Shown: positions 9,383-18,442, counted from the first letter of the stretch. The stretch is 64,000 nucleotides of DNA from Pseudooceanicola sp050897975 (GCF_050897975.1 NZ_JBPAXY010000001.1:62001-126000); one strand, 5' to 3'. Translations and numbers: made by a program. The notes: generated by a model from the letters alone, not told the origin.

Positions 9383-10210
9383 ATGTTCATTGCCCAGCTT
9401 TCCGACCTGCACCTGCGCGACGACGGCGCCGACCTGCGCCATGACCCGGCCGAGGCGCTGGCGCGGGCCTTCGACGGTATCGCCCGGATGCAGCCGCAGC
9501 CCGCGCTGATCCTGCTGACCGGCGACGTGATTGACCGCACCACCGCCTGGACCCCGCGCGCCTATGATCGCGCCGCCGCCCTGCTGGCCCGGGCCCCGGC
9601 GCCGCTGGTGGCGCTGTCGGGCAATCACGACCGGCCCGAGCCCTTCCGCGCCGCCCTGGGCGGGCGGGCCGATTTCGCGCCGGAGCACCTCAGCTTTGCC
9701 CTGCCCCTTGGGCCGCTGACGGTGATCGGGCTGGACAGCACCCGCCCCGATGGCGGCGCCGGGGTGGATGCGGCGCGGCTCGATTGGCTGGCGGCGCAGC
9801 TGGCCGCGCTGGAGGGGCCGGCCCTGCTGGCCCTACACCACCCACCCTTTGCCACCGGCATCCCGCGCGCCGATGCCGCCCCCTTCGCGCAGCGCGACGC
9901 CCTGCGCGATCTGGTCACCGGCAGCCGCGTCGCCCGGGTGATCGCGGGCCATGTGCACCGCCCGGTCTTCACCCAATGGGCCGGGGTGCCCGCCAGCACC
10001 GCCCCGGCGCTGACCCACGGCCTGTCGCTGTCGCTGACCCCGGGCGGCCCCCATGCCCATGTGGCCATGGCGCCGGGGCTGCATCTGCACCAGCTGACCG
10101 AGGCGGGCGCCTTTCTGACCCACCCGCTGGATCTGGCGGGCGATCACGACCCGCAGGGCATCGGCGCGCCGCTGACCCCCGAGGCGCGGGCGCAGATCGT
10201 TCACTTCTAA
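9383..10210 (+). CDS. Calcineurin-like metallophosphoesterase (CpdA-type)
   Basis: A 275-residue dinuclear metallophosphoesterase. The five metal-binding blocks are in order: AQLSDLHLRDD (D-x-H, residues 4-14), LTGDVIDR (GD), SGNHDRP (GNHD), ALHHPPF and AGHVHRPV (GHxH). This layout is that of class III cyclic nucleotide phosphodiesterases (CpdA/Icc), which cleave cAMP, but some relatives act on other phosphoesters. The ATG at 9383 is chosen because the D-x-H strand should begin near residue 4; AGGAG is about 11 bases upstream. It is a single gene; the downstream ABC operon starts 126 bases later. Confidence 0.85.
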   Translation: MFIAQLSDLHLRDDGADLRHDPAEALARAFDGIARMQPQPALILLTGDVIDRTTAWTPRAYDRAAALLARAPAPLVALSGNHDRPEPFRAALGGRADFAPEHLSFALPLGPLTVIGLDSTRPDGGAGVDAARLDWLAAQLAALEGPALLALHHPPFATGIPRADAAPFAQRDALRDLVTGSRVARVIAGHVHRPVFTQWAGVPASTAPALTHGLSLSLTPGGPHAHVAMAPGLHLHQLTEAGAFLTHPLDLAGDHDPQGIGAPLTPEARAQIVHF

Positions 10211-10237
10211 GGCATTTTTCGCCCCAGGCTTGCACCA

Positions 10238-10270
10238 CCCCCGGGCGCCACAGCCGGGGGCAGCTTTCTG
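10238..10270 (+). terminator. Possible terminator after the phosphoesterase
   Basis: CCCCCGG (10238-10244) pairs with CCGGGGG (10254-10260) and is followed by CAGCTTTCTG, a weak T-rich stretch. The stem is good but the T-run is poor, so this may be a leaky or rho-assisted terminator. Confidence 0.35.
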
Positions 10271-10336
10271 ATAGCGCTGACACAAAAGCGTTACAGCCCG
10301 CTCTTATAGGCGCAGGGCTATGAAAAGTTATTTGCA

Positions 10337-11425
10337 ATGACAAAGGCCGGACCAAGCGCCCTGACGGTGCAGGGGCTCGGCATGGCCTACGGGGCCAACC
10401 GCGTTCTGGACGGAATCGACCTGGACCTGCCCACGGGCCAGGTGCTGGCGCTGCTTGGCGCCTCTGGCTCGGGCAAGACCACCCTGCTGCGGCTGGTAGC
10501 CGGTCTGCTGATGCCCTGCGCGGGCCGGATCGAGATCGCGGGCCGCACCGTCGCCGATCCGGCCCGCGGCATCGCCGCCCCGCCCGAGAAACGCGGCCTG
10601 GGCATGGTGTTTCAGGACTACGCCCTGTGGCCGCATCTGTCGGTGGCGCAGAACGTGGGCTTCCCGCTGGAGATGCAGCGCGTCCCCGCAAGCGCGCGCC
10701 AGGCGCGCATCACCCGGGCGCTGGACCGTGTGGGCCTGACGCCCTTCGCAGACCGGCGCCCCTCGGATCTGTCGGGCGGCCAGCAGCAGCGGGTGGCCAT
10801 CGCCCGCGCCATCGTCGGCGAACCGCCCCTGGTGCTGTTCGACGAACCGCTGTCGAACCTCGACCGCGAGCTGCGCGAGACCATGGTGGACGAGCTGGGC
10901 GCGCTGGTGGCCGAGCTGAACCTCTCGGCGGTCTATGTCACCCATGACCACGCCGAGGCCCTGGCCCTGGCCGATCAGATCGCGGTAATGCGCGACGGCG
11001 GAATCGAACAGCTGGCCAGCCCGGCCCGGCTGATCGACCGCCCCCGCACCGCCGCCGTGGCCGATTTCCTGCGCCTGGGCTGCCTCTTGCCCGCCGCGCG
11101 CGGCGCAGGTGGCGGCTGGGTCATCGCAGGCACCGCCACCGCCCTGCCCGCCCCCGAGGCCGGTCAGGCGCCCGAGGGCGCCCGCGCCCGCGTCCTGCTG
11201 CCCGAACGGGGCCTGTCCCTCGGCGCCCCCGAGGCGGGCCAGGCCAGCCTGCGTGCCCGGGTCCAGGGCGTGCAGGTGCGCGCCACGGGCTTTGCCCTGA
11301 CCCTGACGGTCGAGGGCAGCACCGCGCCCATCCGCCTGGTCAGCCCCGCCCCCGCCCGCCGGGGCGAGCAGCTGTCGCTGCGCTTTGCCCCCGAGGCCCT
11401 TCGCTGGTTCCCGCCCGAGGGCTGA
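10337..11425 (+). CDS. ABC transporter ATPase (Fe3+/polyamine/thiamine-type importer)
   Basis: The 362-residue ATPase subunit of a binding-protein-dependent importer. Walker A is GASGSGKTT (about 44-52), the Q-loop FQDYALWPHLSV follows, the signature is LSGGQQQRVAIARA, Walker B LVLFDEPLSNLD and the switch VTHDHAEA. The last 120 residues form a TOBE-like regulatory domain, as in PotA/FbpC/ThiQ-type ATPases. It leads the operon ATPase - binding protein - fused permease - NTPase. The substrate is undetermined; iron, 2-aminoethylphosphonate and thiamine importers all share this architecture, and no Fur, Irr or riboswitch element is obvious upstream. Confidence 0.93.
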   Translation: MTKAGPSALTVQGLGMAYGANRVLDGIDLDLPTGQVLALLGASGSGKTTLLRLVAGLLMPCAGRIEIAGRTVADPARGIAAPPEKRGLGMVFQDYALWPHLSVAQNVGFPLEMQRVPASARQARITRALDRVGLTPFADRRPSDLSGGQQQRVAIARAIVGEPPLVLFDEPLSNLDRELRETMVDELGALVAELNLSAVYVTHDHAEALALADQIAVMRDGGIEQLASPARLIDRPRTAAVADFLRLGCLLPAARGAGGGWVIAGTATALPAPEAGQAPEGARARVLLPERGLSLGAPEAGQASLRARVQGVQVRATGFALTLTVEGSTAPIRLVSPAPARRGEQLSLRFAPEALRWFPPEG

Positions 11426-11469
11426 GCCCCCGCCACTCCCCCCAACCTCGCATTCTTTGGAGAAATGTC

Positions 11470-12402
11470 ATGAAACGCACACTTCTGGCCGCCCTCGTGG
11501 CCGTCGCCGCAGGCACCACCGCCCAGGCCGATGTCACCGTCTATTCTGCGGGCCCCGGTGCCCTGGTCAAGAACCTGGCCGCGGGTTTCACCGCCGCCAC
11601 CGGCACCCAGGTCAACGTCTTCCAGGCCACCACCGGCAAGGTCATGGCCCGTCTCGAGGCCGAAGCCGCCAACCCGGTGGCCGATGTGGTGATCTCGGCC
11701 TCCTGGGGCACCGCGACCCAGTTCGCCGAAGAGGGTCTGCTGCTGGACTACACCAGCCCGAACGCCGCCACCGTGCCCGACTACCTGAAGATGCCCGGCG
11801 CCGTCGCCCAGGGCGTGGCCGGTCTGGTCATCGCCTGGAACCCCACCTCGGGCACGCCCAAGCCCGCCGACTGGGCCGACCTGGCCAAGCCCGAGTACAA
11901 GGATCTGGTGACCCTGCCCGACCCCGCCGCCTCGGGCGGCACCTTCACCCTGGTCGAGGCCTTCGTGGCCAATGACATGACCGATGTGCTGCAAGGTCTG
12001 AAGGACAACGGCGCCATCGTCGCGGGCGCCAACAAGGCAGCGCTGAACCCGGTGCTGCAAGGGGCCAAGGGCGCCGTCTTCGCCGGGGTCGACTACATCA
12101 CAATGGGCGCCGCCGCCAAGGGCGAGAGCATCGAGGCCATCTTCCCGACCTCGGGCACCGTGGTTGCCCCGCGCCCGATGATGATCCTCAGCTCGACCCA
12201 GAACGAGGTCGACGCCAAGGCCTTCTACGACTACGTCCTGTCCGAGGAAGGCCAGGCCATGGTTGCCGCCGTGCACTTGATGCCCTCGCGCACCGACATC
12301 GAGGCCGACCGCCCGCTGATCGGCGACCTGACCCTGATGTCGACCGAGGGCGCGCCCACCCGCGACGAGGTGCTGTCGACCTTCGCCGGCATCTTCAACT
12401 GA
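11470..12402 (+). CDS. ABC transporter periplasmic binding protein (FbpA/PhnS-like)
   Basis: A 310-residue extracellular solute-binding protein with a Sec signal peptide (cleavage after AQA, about residue 20). The mature start DVTVYSAGPGALVKNLAAGF and the segment ADVVISASWGTATQFAEEGL are typical of the iron/2-aminoethylphosphonate/thiamine binding-protein cluster (SBP type 2). A Tyr pair near the C-terminal hinge (AFYDYVLSEEGQAM) resembles iron-binding members but is not proof. The stop overlaps the permease start by one base (TGATG). Confidence 0.92.
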   Translation: MKRTLLAALVAVAAGTTAQADVTVYSAGPGALVKNLAAGFTAATGTQVNVFQATTGKVMARLEAEAANPVADVVISASWGTATQFAEEGLLLDYTSPNAATVPDYLKMPGAVAQGVAGLVIAWNPTSGTPKPADWADLAKPEYKDLVTLPDPAASGGTFTLVEAFVANDMTDVLQGLKDNGAIVAGANKAALNPVLQGAKGAVFAGVDYITMGAAAKGESIEAIFPTSGTVVAPRPMMILSSTQNEVDAKAFYDYVLSEEGQAMVAAVHLMPSRTDIEADRPLIGDLTLMSTEGAPTRDEVLSTFAGIFN

Positions 12403-14111
12403 TGGCGCGGGGCGGGCAGACAGCCAGCAGTGGCGCCGGGGGAAGCCGGCTTTTCACCTGGGTCGCCACCGTCTCGCTGACGGTGATCGTGGCGCTGCCC
12501 GCCCTTTTCGTCGTCCTGGTCGCGGTCTTTCCCGACCTCGGGCGCGGCTCTTTCGCCGCGCCCTTCGCCCATCTGATCGACACGCTGGCCGATCCCCAGC
12601 TGGCCCTGCTGGGGCGCAACACGCTGGTCCTGGGCCTGGGCACCGTGGCCTTTGCCGCCCTGCTGGCGGTGCCGCTGGCGGCGCTCAGGGCGCTGTTCCG
12701 GGTGCCCTTCGCGCTGGTCTGGGATCTGCTGTTGCTGATCCCCTTCATGATCCCGCCCTATATCGCGGCGCTGTCGTGGATCATGACCCTGCAACCGCGC
12801 GGCTACATGGAGCAGCTGACGGGGCTGAACCTGGCCGGGCTGCTGTTCTCGGTGCCAGGGATCATGATCCTGATGGCGCTGAACACCTTTCCGGTGGTCT
12901 ATTTCATCCTGTCGCGCACCTTCGAGACGGTCGGCGCGCGCTTCTCGGACGTGGGCCGGGTCTTTGGCGCCGGGCCCTGGCGGGCCTTCTGGCGCATCAC
13001 CTTGCCCCTGGCCACCCCGGGCATCGCCGCCGCCCTTCTGCTGGTCTTCGCCATGGCGATCGAGGAATACGGCACCCCCGCCGCCCTGGGCCGCCGCATC
13101 GGGTTCGAGGTGCTGGTGACCGGGATCGAGAACCGCGTCTCGGAATGGCCCATCGACCTGCCCGGCGCCGCCGCCCTGTCGCTGGTGCTGGTGCTGCTGG
13201 CCCTGGCCGCCTTCCTGGTGCAGCGCTGGCTGCTGTCGCGGCGCGATTTCCGCACCCTGGGCGGCAAGCCGCAGGCGATCGAGAAACGCCCCCTTGGCCC
13301 CTGGGCCCTGCCGGTGGTGGCGCTGTTCGCCTTCGTCACCGCCCTGGCCACGGTGATCCCCCTGCTGGCCATCCTGGCCTCGGCCCTGTCGCGCACCATC
13401 TCGGGCGGGCTGGCCCTAGGCAACCTTGGCCTCGACAATTTCGCCGAGCTGCTGGCGCAAAGCGGCGGCGGGCTGCGCGCGCTTGGCAATTCTCTGTCGC
13501 TGGGCCTGTCGACGGCGGTTCTGGCGGGGATCCTGGGGGCGATCACCGCCTACGCGGTGGTCAAGGGGCGCGGCCGGTTCCGCGCCGTGCTGGACGCGCT
13601 GTCGCTGACGCCCAATGCCATGCCGGGCGTGGTGGTCGCGGTCGGGATCATCCTGGTCTGGAACCAGCCCTGGCTGCCGATGACCCCCTACAACACGCCG
13701 CTGATCCTGCTCTTGGCCTATTGCTGCCTGCTGCTGCCGCAGCCGGTGCGCTATGCCAATGCGGCGCTGCAACAGCTGGGCGACAACCTGGAGGCCGCCG
13801 CCCGCGTCTCGGGCGCCAGCGCCACCACCGCCTTTATGCGCATCGTGCTGCCGATCATGACGCCCAGCCTGCTGACCTCGATGATCCTAGTCTTCGCCGT
13901 CGCCTCGCGCGAACTGGTGGCCTCGCTGCTGGTGGCGCCTGTGGGATTCGAAACCATCGCCGTCTATATCTGGCGCCAGTTCGACCAGGGCTCGGTCGGG
14001 CTTGGCATGGCCATGGCCTTTTGTGCCATCATAGTCACCACGCTGATTCCCCTGGCGCTGATCGGGTTGCTGAACTGGCGCTCGAAGTCGGGGCCGATCA
14101 GCCTGAGCTGA
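12402..14111 (+). CDS. ABC transporter permease, two fused transmembrane units
   Basis: A 569-residue inner-membrane permease formed from two tandem permease domains of about six helices each, so one polypeptide does the job of a dimer, as in FbpB and ThiP. Each half has an EAA coupling loop: GAGPWRAFWRITLPLATPGI in the first and GASATTAFMRIVLPIMTPSL in the second. The Arg/Lys-rich cytoplasmic stretch between the halves lies near residues 270-300. It overlaps the binding-protein gene by one base, so the operon is tightly coupled. Confidence 0.92.
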   Translation: MARGGQTASSGAGGSRLFTWVATVSLTVIVALPALFVVLVAVFPDLGRGSFAAPFAHLIDTLADPQLALLGRNTLVLGLGTVAFAALLAVPLAALRALFRVPFALVWDLLLLIPFMIPPYIAALSWIMTLQPRGYMEQLTGLNLAGLLFSVPGIMILMALNTFPVVYFILSRTFETVGARFSDVGRVFGAGPWRAFWRITLPLATPGIAAALLLVFAMAIEEYGTPAALGRRIGFEVLVTGIENRVSEWPIDLPGAAALSLVLVLLALAAFLVQRWLLSRRDFRTLGGKPQAIEKRPLGPWALPVVALFAFVTALATVIPLLAILASALSRTISGGLALGNLGLDNFAELLAQSGGGLRALGNSLSLGLSTAVLAGILGAITAYAVVKGRGRFRAVLDALSLTPNAMPGVVVAVGIILVWNQPWLPMTPYNTPLILLLAYCCLLLPQPVRYANAALQQLGDNLEAAARVSGASATTAFMRIVLPIMTPSLLTSMILVFAVASRELVASLLVAPVGFETIAVYIWRQFDQGSVGLGMAMAFCAIIVTTLIPLALIGLLNWRSKSGPISLS

Positions 14112-14141
14112 GCCCCGCCCACATTCCCCCGGAGGTGCCCC

Positions 14142-14684
14142 ATGCCCCCTTCCCTGCCCGCGCGGCATGTCCTTCTGTCGGGCTGTTCCGGCGGTGGCAA
14201 ATCCACCCTGCTGGCCGAACTGGCCCGGCGTGGCCTGTCGGTGGTGCCCGAACCCGGGCGCCGCATCGTGGCCGAAGAGACGTTGGGTGACGGCGCCGCG
14301 CTGCCCTGGGTGGACCTGGCCGCCTTCGCCCGGCGCGCCTGGGACGTGGCCCGCGCCGACCGGCAGGGCCTGCCCTCCGGGCCGGGCTGGGTGATCTTCG
14401 ACCGGGGCCTGGTCGATGCGGCGCTGACCCTGCAAGAGGCCACGGGTCAGGACGCGGCCACCCTGCTGGCCGCCGAGCCGCCCTTTCACCGCCAGGTCTT
14501 CCTGACCCCGCCCTGGCCAGAGATCTTTCACACCGACGCCGAACGCCAGCACGGGTTCGACGCGGCCCTGGCGGAATATGACCGGCTGCACGCGGGCTAT
14601 GCCCGGCTGGGGTATCAGGTGGTGATCCTGCCGAAGGTCTCGGTGACCGAGCGTGCCGATTTCGTCTTGCGCCACCTGGGCTAG
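14142..14684 (+). CDS. Small P-loop NTPase (AAA_28/NadR-like)
   Basis: A 180-residue soluble P-loop protein. Walker A GCSGGGKST is at residues 14-22, near the N-terminus; FDRGLVDAALTLQEATG holds the Asp-Arg pair typical of kinase-like P-loop proteins (dNK/NadR-kinase group), and a hydrophobic strand VIFDRG would act as Walker B. A GGAGGT site precedes the ATG by 7 bases. It follows the ABC permease by 30 bases, so it is probably in the same operon. A small-molecule kinase acting on the imported compound is possible, but the substrate is unknown. Confidence 0.75.
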   Translation: MPPSLPARHVLLSGCSGGGKSTLLAELARRGLSVVPEPGRRIVAEETLGDGAALPWVDLAAFARRAWDVARADRQGLPSGPGWVIFDRGLVDAALTLQEATGQDAATLLAAEPPFHRQVFLTPPWPEIFHTDAERQHGFDAALAEYDRLHAGYARLGYQVVILPKVSVTERADFVLRHLG

Positions 14685-14715
14685 GCCAAGGCGCCAAATC
14701 CGGGCCCCAGACAGC

Positions 14716-14738
14716 AAAAAGGCCCCGCATGGGGGCCT
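14716..14738 (-). terminator. Intrinsic terminator after tRNA-Leu
   Basis: AGGCCCC (14720-14726) pairs with GGGGCCT (14732-14738); on the minus strand the stem is followed by TTTTT. It lies 36 bases past the tRNA 3' end. Confidence 0.85.
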
Positions 14739-14773
14739 GGCAGGGATCGGAACCGATCCGTCCTTCGGATGAT

Positions 14774-14860
14774 TGGTGCGGTCGAGAAGACTCGAACTTC
14801 CACGGGAGTTACCCCACAGCGACCTCAACGCTGCGCGTCTACCAATTCCGCCACGACCGC
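14774..14860 (-). tRNA. tRNA-Leu(GAG)
   Basis: An 87-base tRNA with CCA encoded. On the minus strand the acceptor arms GCGGTCG and CGACCGC pair, followed by ACCA. The anticodon stem CAGCG/CGCTG closes a TTGAGGT loop, giving anticodon GAG, which reads CUC and CUU leucine codons. The long variable arm (about 15 bases) is typical of tRNA-Leu. The T arm GAAGTTCGAGTCTTC is intact. Confidence 0.97.
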
Positions 14861-14882
14861 ACGTGATCAGGTAGGTAGCGGG

Positions 14883-14911
14883 CGTATAGCGAGCGGCGGC
14901 GGCGATGTGAA
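14883..14911 (-). promoter_or_regulatory. Candidate promoter of tRNA-Leu
   Basis: On the minus strand TTCACA (14911-14906) and TATACG (14888-14883) are separated by exactly 17 bases, a good sigma-70-type match, about 22 bases upstream of the mature tRNA 5' end. Confidence 0.5.
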
Positions 14912-15076
14912 GGGGAAAATCAGGGCGCCGCGCGGATTTTGCCCCGGGCTTGAAGATGCTCTCGGAGGTGCGCCGGACGGCGGGCCCTATCCCAGGCGCA
15001 GCGGCGGCCCTGCGGTGCCTTCGCCGCGCGGCCCGCCCCCGGCTTTGCCCCCCCCTGACGCAAGGGACCAATCGGC

Positions 15077-15103
15077 AAAAAGGCCGCCCGGTCGGGGCGG
15101 CCC
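15077..15103 (-). terminator. Intrinsic terminator after the peptidoglycan-binding protein gene
   Basis: GGCCGCCC (15082-15089) pairs with GGGCGGCC (15095-15102), followed on the minus strand by TTTTT, about 50 bases past the stop at 15154. Confidence 0.85.
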
Positions 15104-15153
15104 TTTCAGAGGATCAGCTCAGGTATCGGGCACAGCGGCCCGGCCCCTGGGCC

Positions 15154-16818
15154 TTATTCCGAGACCGTGAAGCTGGGCAGCGCGGTCGGCACCACGGTCG
15201 GCGCGGTGGTCGACTGCGCCGGGTTGATCGCGCCCAGGGTGGCCGCGCGCAGCAGCTCGACCCGGCCCGGCAGGCTGTCGCCGAAGGCCGAGGGTGCGCC
15301 CGCTTCCTGGGCTTCGATCGCCATGCGATACCAGTTGGTGGCCGCCAGCGGCGAGGCGGGAACCCCGAAGCCCTCGTTCAGGTGGTGGCCCACCAGTTCC
15401 GCATAGGGTTTCTGCCCCAGGGCGGTCAGCAGCAGGGCCGAGCCCAGGGCCACGCTCATGCTGTCGCCGTTGTAGCCGGAATAGAGGCAGATGCGGGCGG
15501 TGGTCGCCAGCTGGTCCGCCGTCATGCCCGAGGTGGCCGCATATTGCGCCACATTGGCCACGACCTGTTCCGCCGGGGTGGTCGTCAGGCTGCCGACATA
15601 GGGCGCCAGCACCGGTTCGAAGCCCGCGCATTGCTGGGCGGCGGCGGCCGGGGTCAGGCCCGGCACCTTCTGCATCAGCTGCTCGCCCGCGGTCTTGGCA
15701 TAGGTGCGCGAATAGCAGAACTGCTCGCCCAGGGCGACCTTGGGGTCGCTCATGGTGGCCGCCGTGACATAGCCGCCGTTCGAGCTGGTCATCAGGCTGA
15801 CCTTCTCGCAATAGCTGGCCAGCGAGGGTGCGGGCGCGGGCGCCGGGGCCGGAATGGCGAAGGTCGGCAGGGTGGCCGGCGCCGCCGGGGCGGGCGCGGG
15901 CGCCATGGGGGCGGCGGCCATCTGGGTCTGCGGCATCGGCGCGACCGGGGCGGGCGCGGCGGCATATTGCTGCGTCGCGGCCCCTGCCGCCAGCGGGTCG
16001 TTCATCCGGCAACCGGTATGGTCACACTGGAAATAGCTGACCTGCACCGTGTTGGTGCGCTGCGGGTTCAGCAGGTACTGGAACTGGCGTCGCTGATAGC
16101 CATCGGCGGAGGACACGAACAGCATCGTGGTACACTGGCTGGCACCGCACCAGAAGGTCGAGCCGGTGACCGAGGTATCGACGATATAGTCGTTCTGCCC
16201 GTCACCGTTCAGATCCGCCGTCTGGATGAAGCCCGCCCGTTGCAGCAGCTGTTCCGGCGAGGGTTCGGTGCTTTCGGCGATCTCGTCCACCGCGTCCGAA
16301 ACCTCGATCGGCAGGCCGGCATAGCCCATGCCGCCGTGCCCCGAGCTGCCAACGCCACCGCGCCACATGACCAGCAGGCCGCGCACCCCGTCCTTCGAGC
16401 GGTTCAGCGAGCGGGTCACATCCGGGCCACCGGCCAGGGCGCGGTTGTAGGAAGAGACCAGCTGGTCGCGCTCATGCGGCAGCAGGTTGCCGGTGCCGGG
16501 ATAGCCCATATACACCTGATACTGGCTGATCGCGCTGCGCGAGCGCGCGCCCATGACCCCGTCTGGCGTCCCGGCGTTGAAGCCGAAGTAGTTCAGCGCG
16601 GTCTGCGTCTCGCGGTTGGCGGTACGCGTGGCCGAAGGGGCGTAGTAACGGGTGGTGGTGGTGGTCTGCTTGCGCTGTTGCTGGGCGGCGCCGTTCATGA
16701 TGGCGCCCCCGATGATGCCGCCGACGATGGCGGCGCCCAGGTTGTCGGCCATGGCGCCAACGGGCGCGGTGACAAGAAGGGTCGCAGCGATGGTGCTGCG
16801 CAGGAATTTGGAATACAT
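15154..16818 (-). CDS. Secreted peptidoglycan-binding-domain protein
   Basis: A 554-residue exported protein. The N-terminus is a signal peptide (cleavage after GAMA, about residue 24), followed by a Gly/Ala-rich hydrophobic stretch (AAIVGGIIGGAIMNGA) of the glycine-zipper kind. A PG_binding_1-like domain follows at about 70-130 (TQTALNYFGFNAGTPDGVMG and SRSAISQYQVYMGYPGTG). The central part has cysteine-containing folded segments (FWCGASQCTTM, FQCDHTGCRM), then a Pro/Ala-rich linker and a C-terminal helical domain of about 240 residues that I do not recognise. The ATG at 16818 has GGAG 10 bases upstream. Divergent from lipB. Probably an envelope protein. Confidence 0.82.
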   Translation of the reverse strand: MYSKFLRSTIAATLLVTAPVGAMADNLGAAIVGGIIGGAIMNGAAQQQRKQTTTTTRYYAPSATRTANRETQTALNYFGFNAGTPDGVMGARSRSAISQYQVYMGYPGTGNLLPHERDQLVSSYNRALAGGPDVTRSLNRSKDGVRGLLVMWRGGVGSSGHGGMGYAGLPIEVSDAVDEIAESTEPSPEQLLQRAGFIQTADLNGDGQNDYIVDTSVTGSTFWCGASQCTTMLFVSSADGYQRRQFQYLLNPQRTNTVQVSYFQCDHTGCRMNDPLAAGAATQQYAAAPAPVAPMPQTQMAAAPMAPAPAPAAPATLPTFAIPAPAPAPAPSLASYCEKVSLMTSSNGGYVTAATMSDPKVALGEQFCYSRTYAKTAGEQLMQKVPGLTPAAAAQQCAGFEPVLAPYVGSLTTTPAEQVVANVAQYAATSGMTADQLATTARICLYSGYNGDSMSVALGSALLLTALGQKPYAELVGHHLNEGFGVPASPLAATNWYRMAIEAQEAGAPSAFGDSLPGRVELLRAATLGAINPAQSTTAPTVVPTALPSFTVSE

Positions 16819-16899
16819 GGAACAATCTCCGCAATAGACAATGAAATGACGAAAAGTTGTGATCATGTTAGCCCGCCCCGTGCCGATCGGAGAAGCCTT

Positions 16900-17616
16900 T
16901 TGACGCCCACTGACGACAGTTTTCATGACAATCTGAACCAAATCCGGCAGGATTCGCCGGTCGAATGGATCATCTCGCCCGACCTGGTCCCCTACGAGAC
17001 CGCCCTGGCCGAGATGGAGGCCCGCGTTGCTGCCATCGCCGAGGGCCGCGCGGCAGAGGCGATCTGGCTTCTCGAACACCCGCCGCTTTACACCGCCGGC
17101 ACCTCGGCGCGGCGCGAGGATCTGGTGGATCCCGACCGGTTTCCGGTCTTCGAGGCGCGGCGCGGCGGACAATATACTTATCACGGGCCGGGTCAGCGGG
17201 TGGTCTACATCATGCTGGACCTCAACAAGCGCGGCCGCGACGTCCGCGCCTTCGTCAAGGCGCTGGAGGGTTGGGTGATCGCCACCCTGGCCGAGTTCGG
17301 CATTCGCGGCGAGATCCGCGAGGGTCGCGTCGGCGTCTGGGTGCCGCGCCCCGAAAAGGCGCCCCAGGCCGACGGCACCCCGCGCGAGGACAAGATCGCG
17401 GCCATCGGCATCCGCCTGCGCCGCTGGATCAGCTTTCACGGCATCTCGATCAACGTCGAACCGGATCTGGAGCACTTCTCGGGCATCGTGCCCTGTGGCA
17501 TCGCCAGCCACGGGGTGACCAGCCTGGTCGATCTGGGCCTGCCGGTGACGATGGAGGATCTGGACAGCGCCCTGATGGCGACCTTCGATCAGGCCTTTCC
17601 ACAGCCTGCGCCCTAG
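16900..17616 (+). CDS. lipB: Lipoyl(octanoyl) transferase
   Basis: LipB transfers octanoyl from acyl carrier protein to lipoyl domains of 2-oxoacid dehydrogenases and the glycine cleavage H protein. The sequence shows EHPPLYTAGTS, the conserved RGGQYTYHGPGQRVVYIMLD block, the catalytic Lys region EDKIAAIGIRLRRWISFHG and the catalytic Cys in GIVPCGIASHG. A TTG at 16900 preceded by GGAGAAG fits as the start and gives 238 residues; a shorter start inside is possible because the first 15 residues are not conserved. The gene stands alone. Confidence 0.93.
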   Translation: MTPTDDSFHDNLNQIRQDSPVEWIISPDLVPYETALAEMEARVAAIAEGRAAEAIWLLEHPPLYTAGTSARREDLVDPDRFPVFEARRGGQYTYHGPGQRVVYIMLDLNKRGRDVRAFVKALEGWVIATLAEFGIRGEIREGRVGVWVPRPEKAPQADGTPREDKIAAIGIRLRRWISFHGISINVEPDLEHFSGIVPCGIASHGVTSLVDLGLPVTMEDLDSALMATFDQAFPQPAP

Positions 17617-17785
17617 GCCCGGCCTGCCCCCGGCGCAAGGCGGTGAAAACCCCGGCGCCGGGCCGCGCTGGCCCTGGAAAACCCTTTCTGCGACAATACG
17701 TCGATGATTTTCCCCTGTGGCCGCCGCTCCGGATGGCCTAGACAGGGGGATGGGAACGCAGCAACCTTCGATCCGAGGACATAGG

Positions 17786-18226
17786 ATGACCCGATTTTTG
17801 ATCACGGCAGCCGCCCTTCTTGCCACCGCCACCCCCGTGCTCGCCGAAGTGGGCGATGCATCGGCTGGCGAAAAAGAGTTCAGGAAGTGCAAGGCCTGCC
17901 ACACCATCGCCTCTGACGACGAAGTCTACGTCAAGGGCGGCAAGACCGGCCCGAACCTTTACGGCGTGATCGGCCGCACCGCCGGCAGCTACGAAGACTT
18001 CCGCTATGGCGACTCGATCGTCCAGCTGGGCGAAGCGGGCCTGGTCTGGGACGTCGAGAACATCCAGGTCTACATGACCGATCCGGCCGCCTTCCTGAAG
18101 GACGAGCTGGGCGATGGCGGGGCACGCACCAAGATGACCTTCAAGCTGGCGCGCGGCCAGGAAGACATGGCGGCCTATCTGGCGACCTTCTCGGACGAAG
18201 GCGAAGAAGAAGAGGCCGCCGACTGA
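17786..18226 (+). CDS. cycA: Cytochrome c550 (soluble class I c-type cytochrome)
   Basis: A periplasmic electron carrier between the bc1 complex and terminal oxidases or denitrification enzymes. Of 146 residues, the first 20 or so are a signal peptide (cleavage after VLA). The heme site KCKACHTI is at about residues 37-44 and the axial Met is in GARTKMTFKLARGQ. The acidic C-terminal tail DEGEEEEAAD is a hallmark of Paracoccus c550. ctaD follows 337 bases downstream on the same strand, the same order as cycA-ctaDI of P. denitrificans; a hairpin between them suggests separate transcripts. Confidence 0.95.
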   Translation: MTRFLITAAALLATATPVLAEVGDASAGEKEFRKCKACHTIASDDEVYVKGGKTGPNLYGVIGRTAGSYEDFRYGDSIVQLGEAGLVWDVENIQVYMTDPAAFLKDELGDGGARTKMTFKLARGQEDMAAYLATFSDEGEEEEAAD

Positions 18227-18258
18227 CGGCAGGGGCCGACCTCGTCGCCCCCCTTTGC

Positions 18259-18285
18259 AAGGCCCGCCCTCCCGTGGCGGGCCTT
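18259..18285 (+). terminator. Intrinsic terminator after cycA
   Basis: AAGGCCCGCC (18259-18268) pairs with GGCGGGCCTT (18276-18285). The stem is strong but the T-run is only two bases. It lies 33 bases past the cycA stop. The rest of the 337-base gap to ctaD holds the FNR-type box and no gene. Confidence 0.65.
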
Positions 18286-18442
18286 CGCATGTCTGGCGCC
18301 CCCCTACCCCGGGTCGCGCGCCTGCCTTCCCGGCTGGCCGCCCGCGTCAAGTCGGCCATGGGGTCGCACCCGCCCGCCCCCGGCCAGTCCCCTGGAATCG
18401 CGCCCAAATCCGACGCCATCCGGCGTCACTGCGCGGAAAAAT

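Noticed and set aside
10211..10336. Thiamine (TPP) riboswitch or iron-regulator box before the ABC operon
   Set aside because: No CTGAGA/ACCTGA-type TPP core and no Fur, Irr or RirA-like site could be found.
16819..17907. Possible N-terminal extension of the peptidoglycan-binding protein by 363 codons
   Set aside because: The extension lies antisense to lipB and the ATG at 16818 has a ribosome site and a signal peptide right after it.
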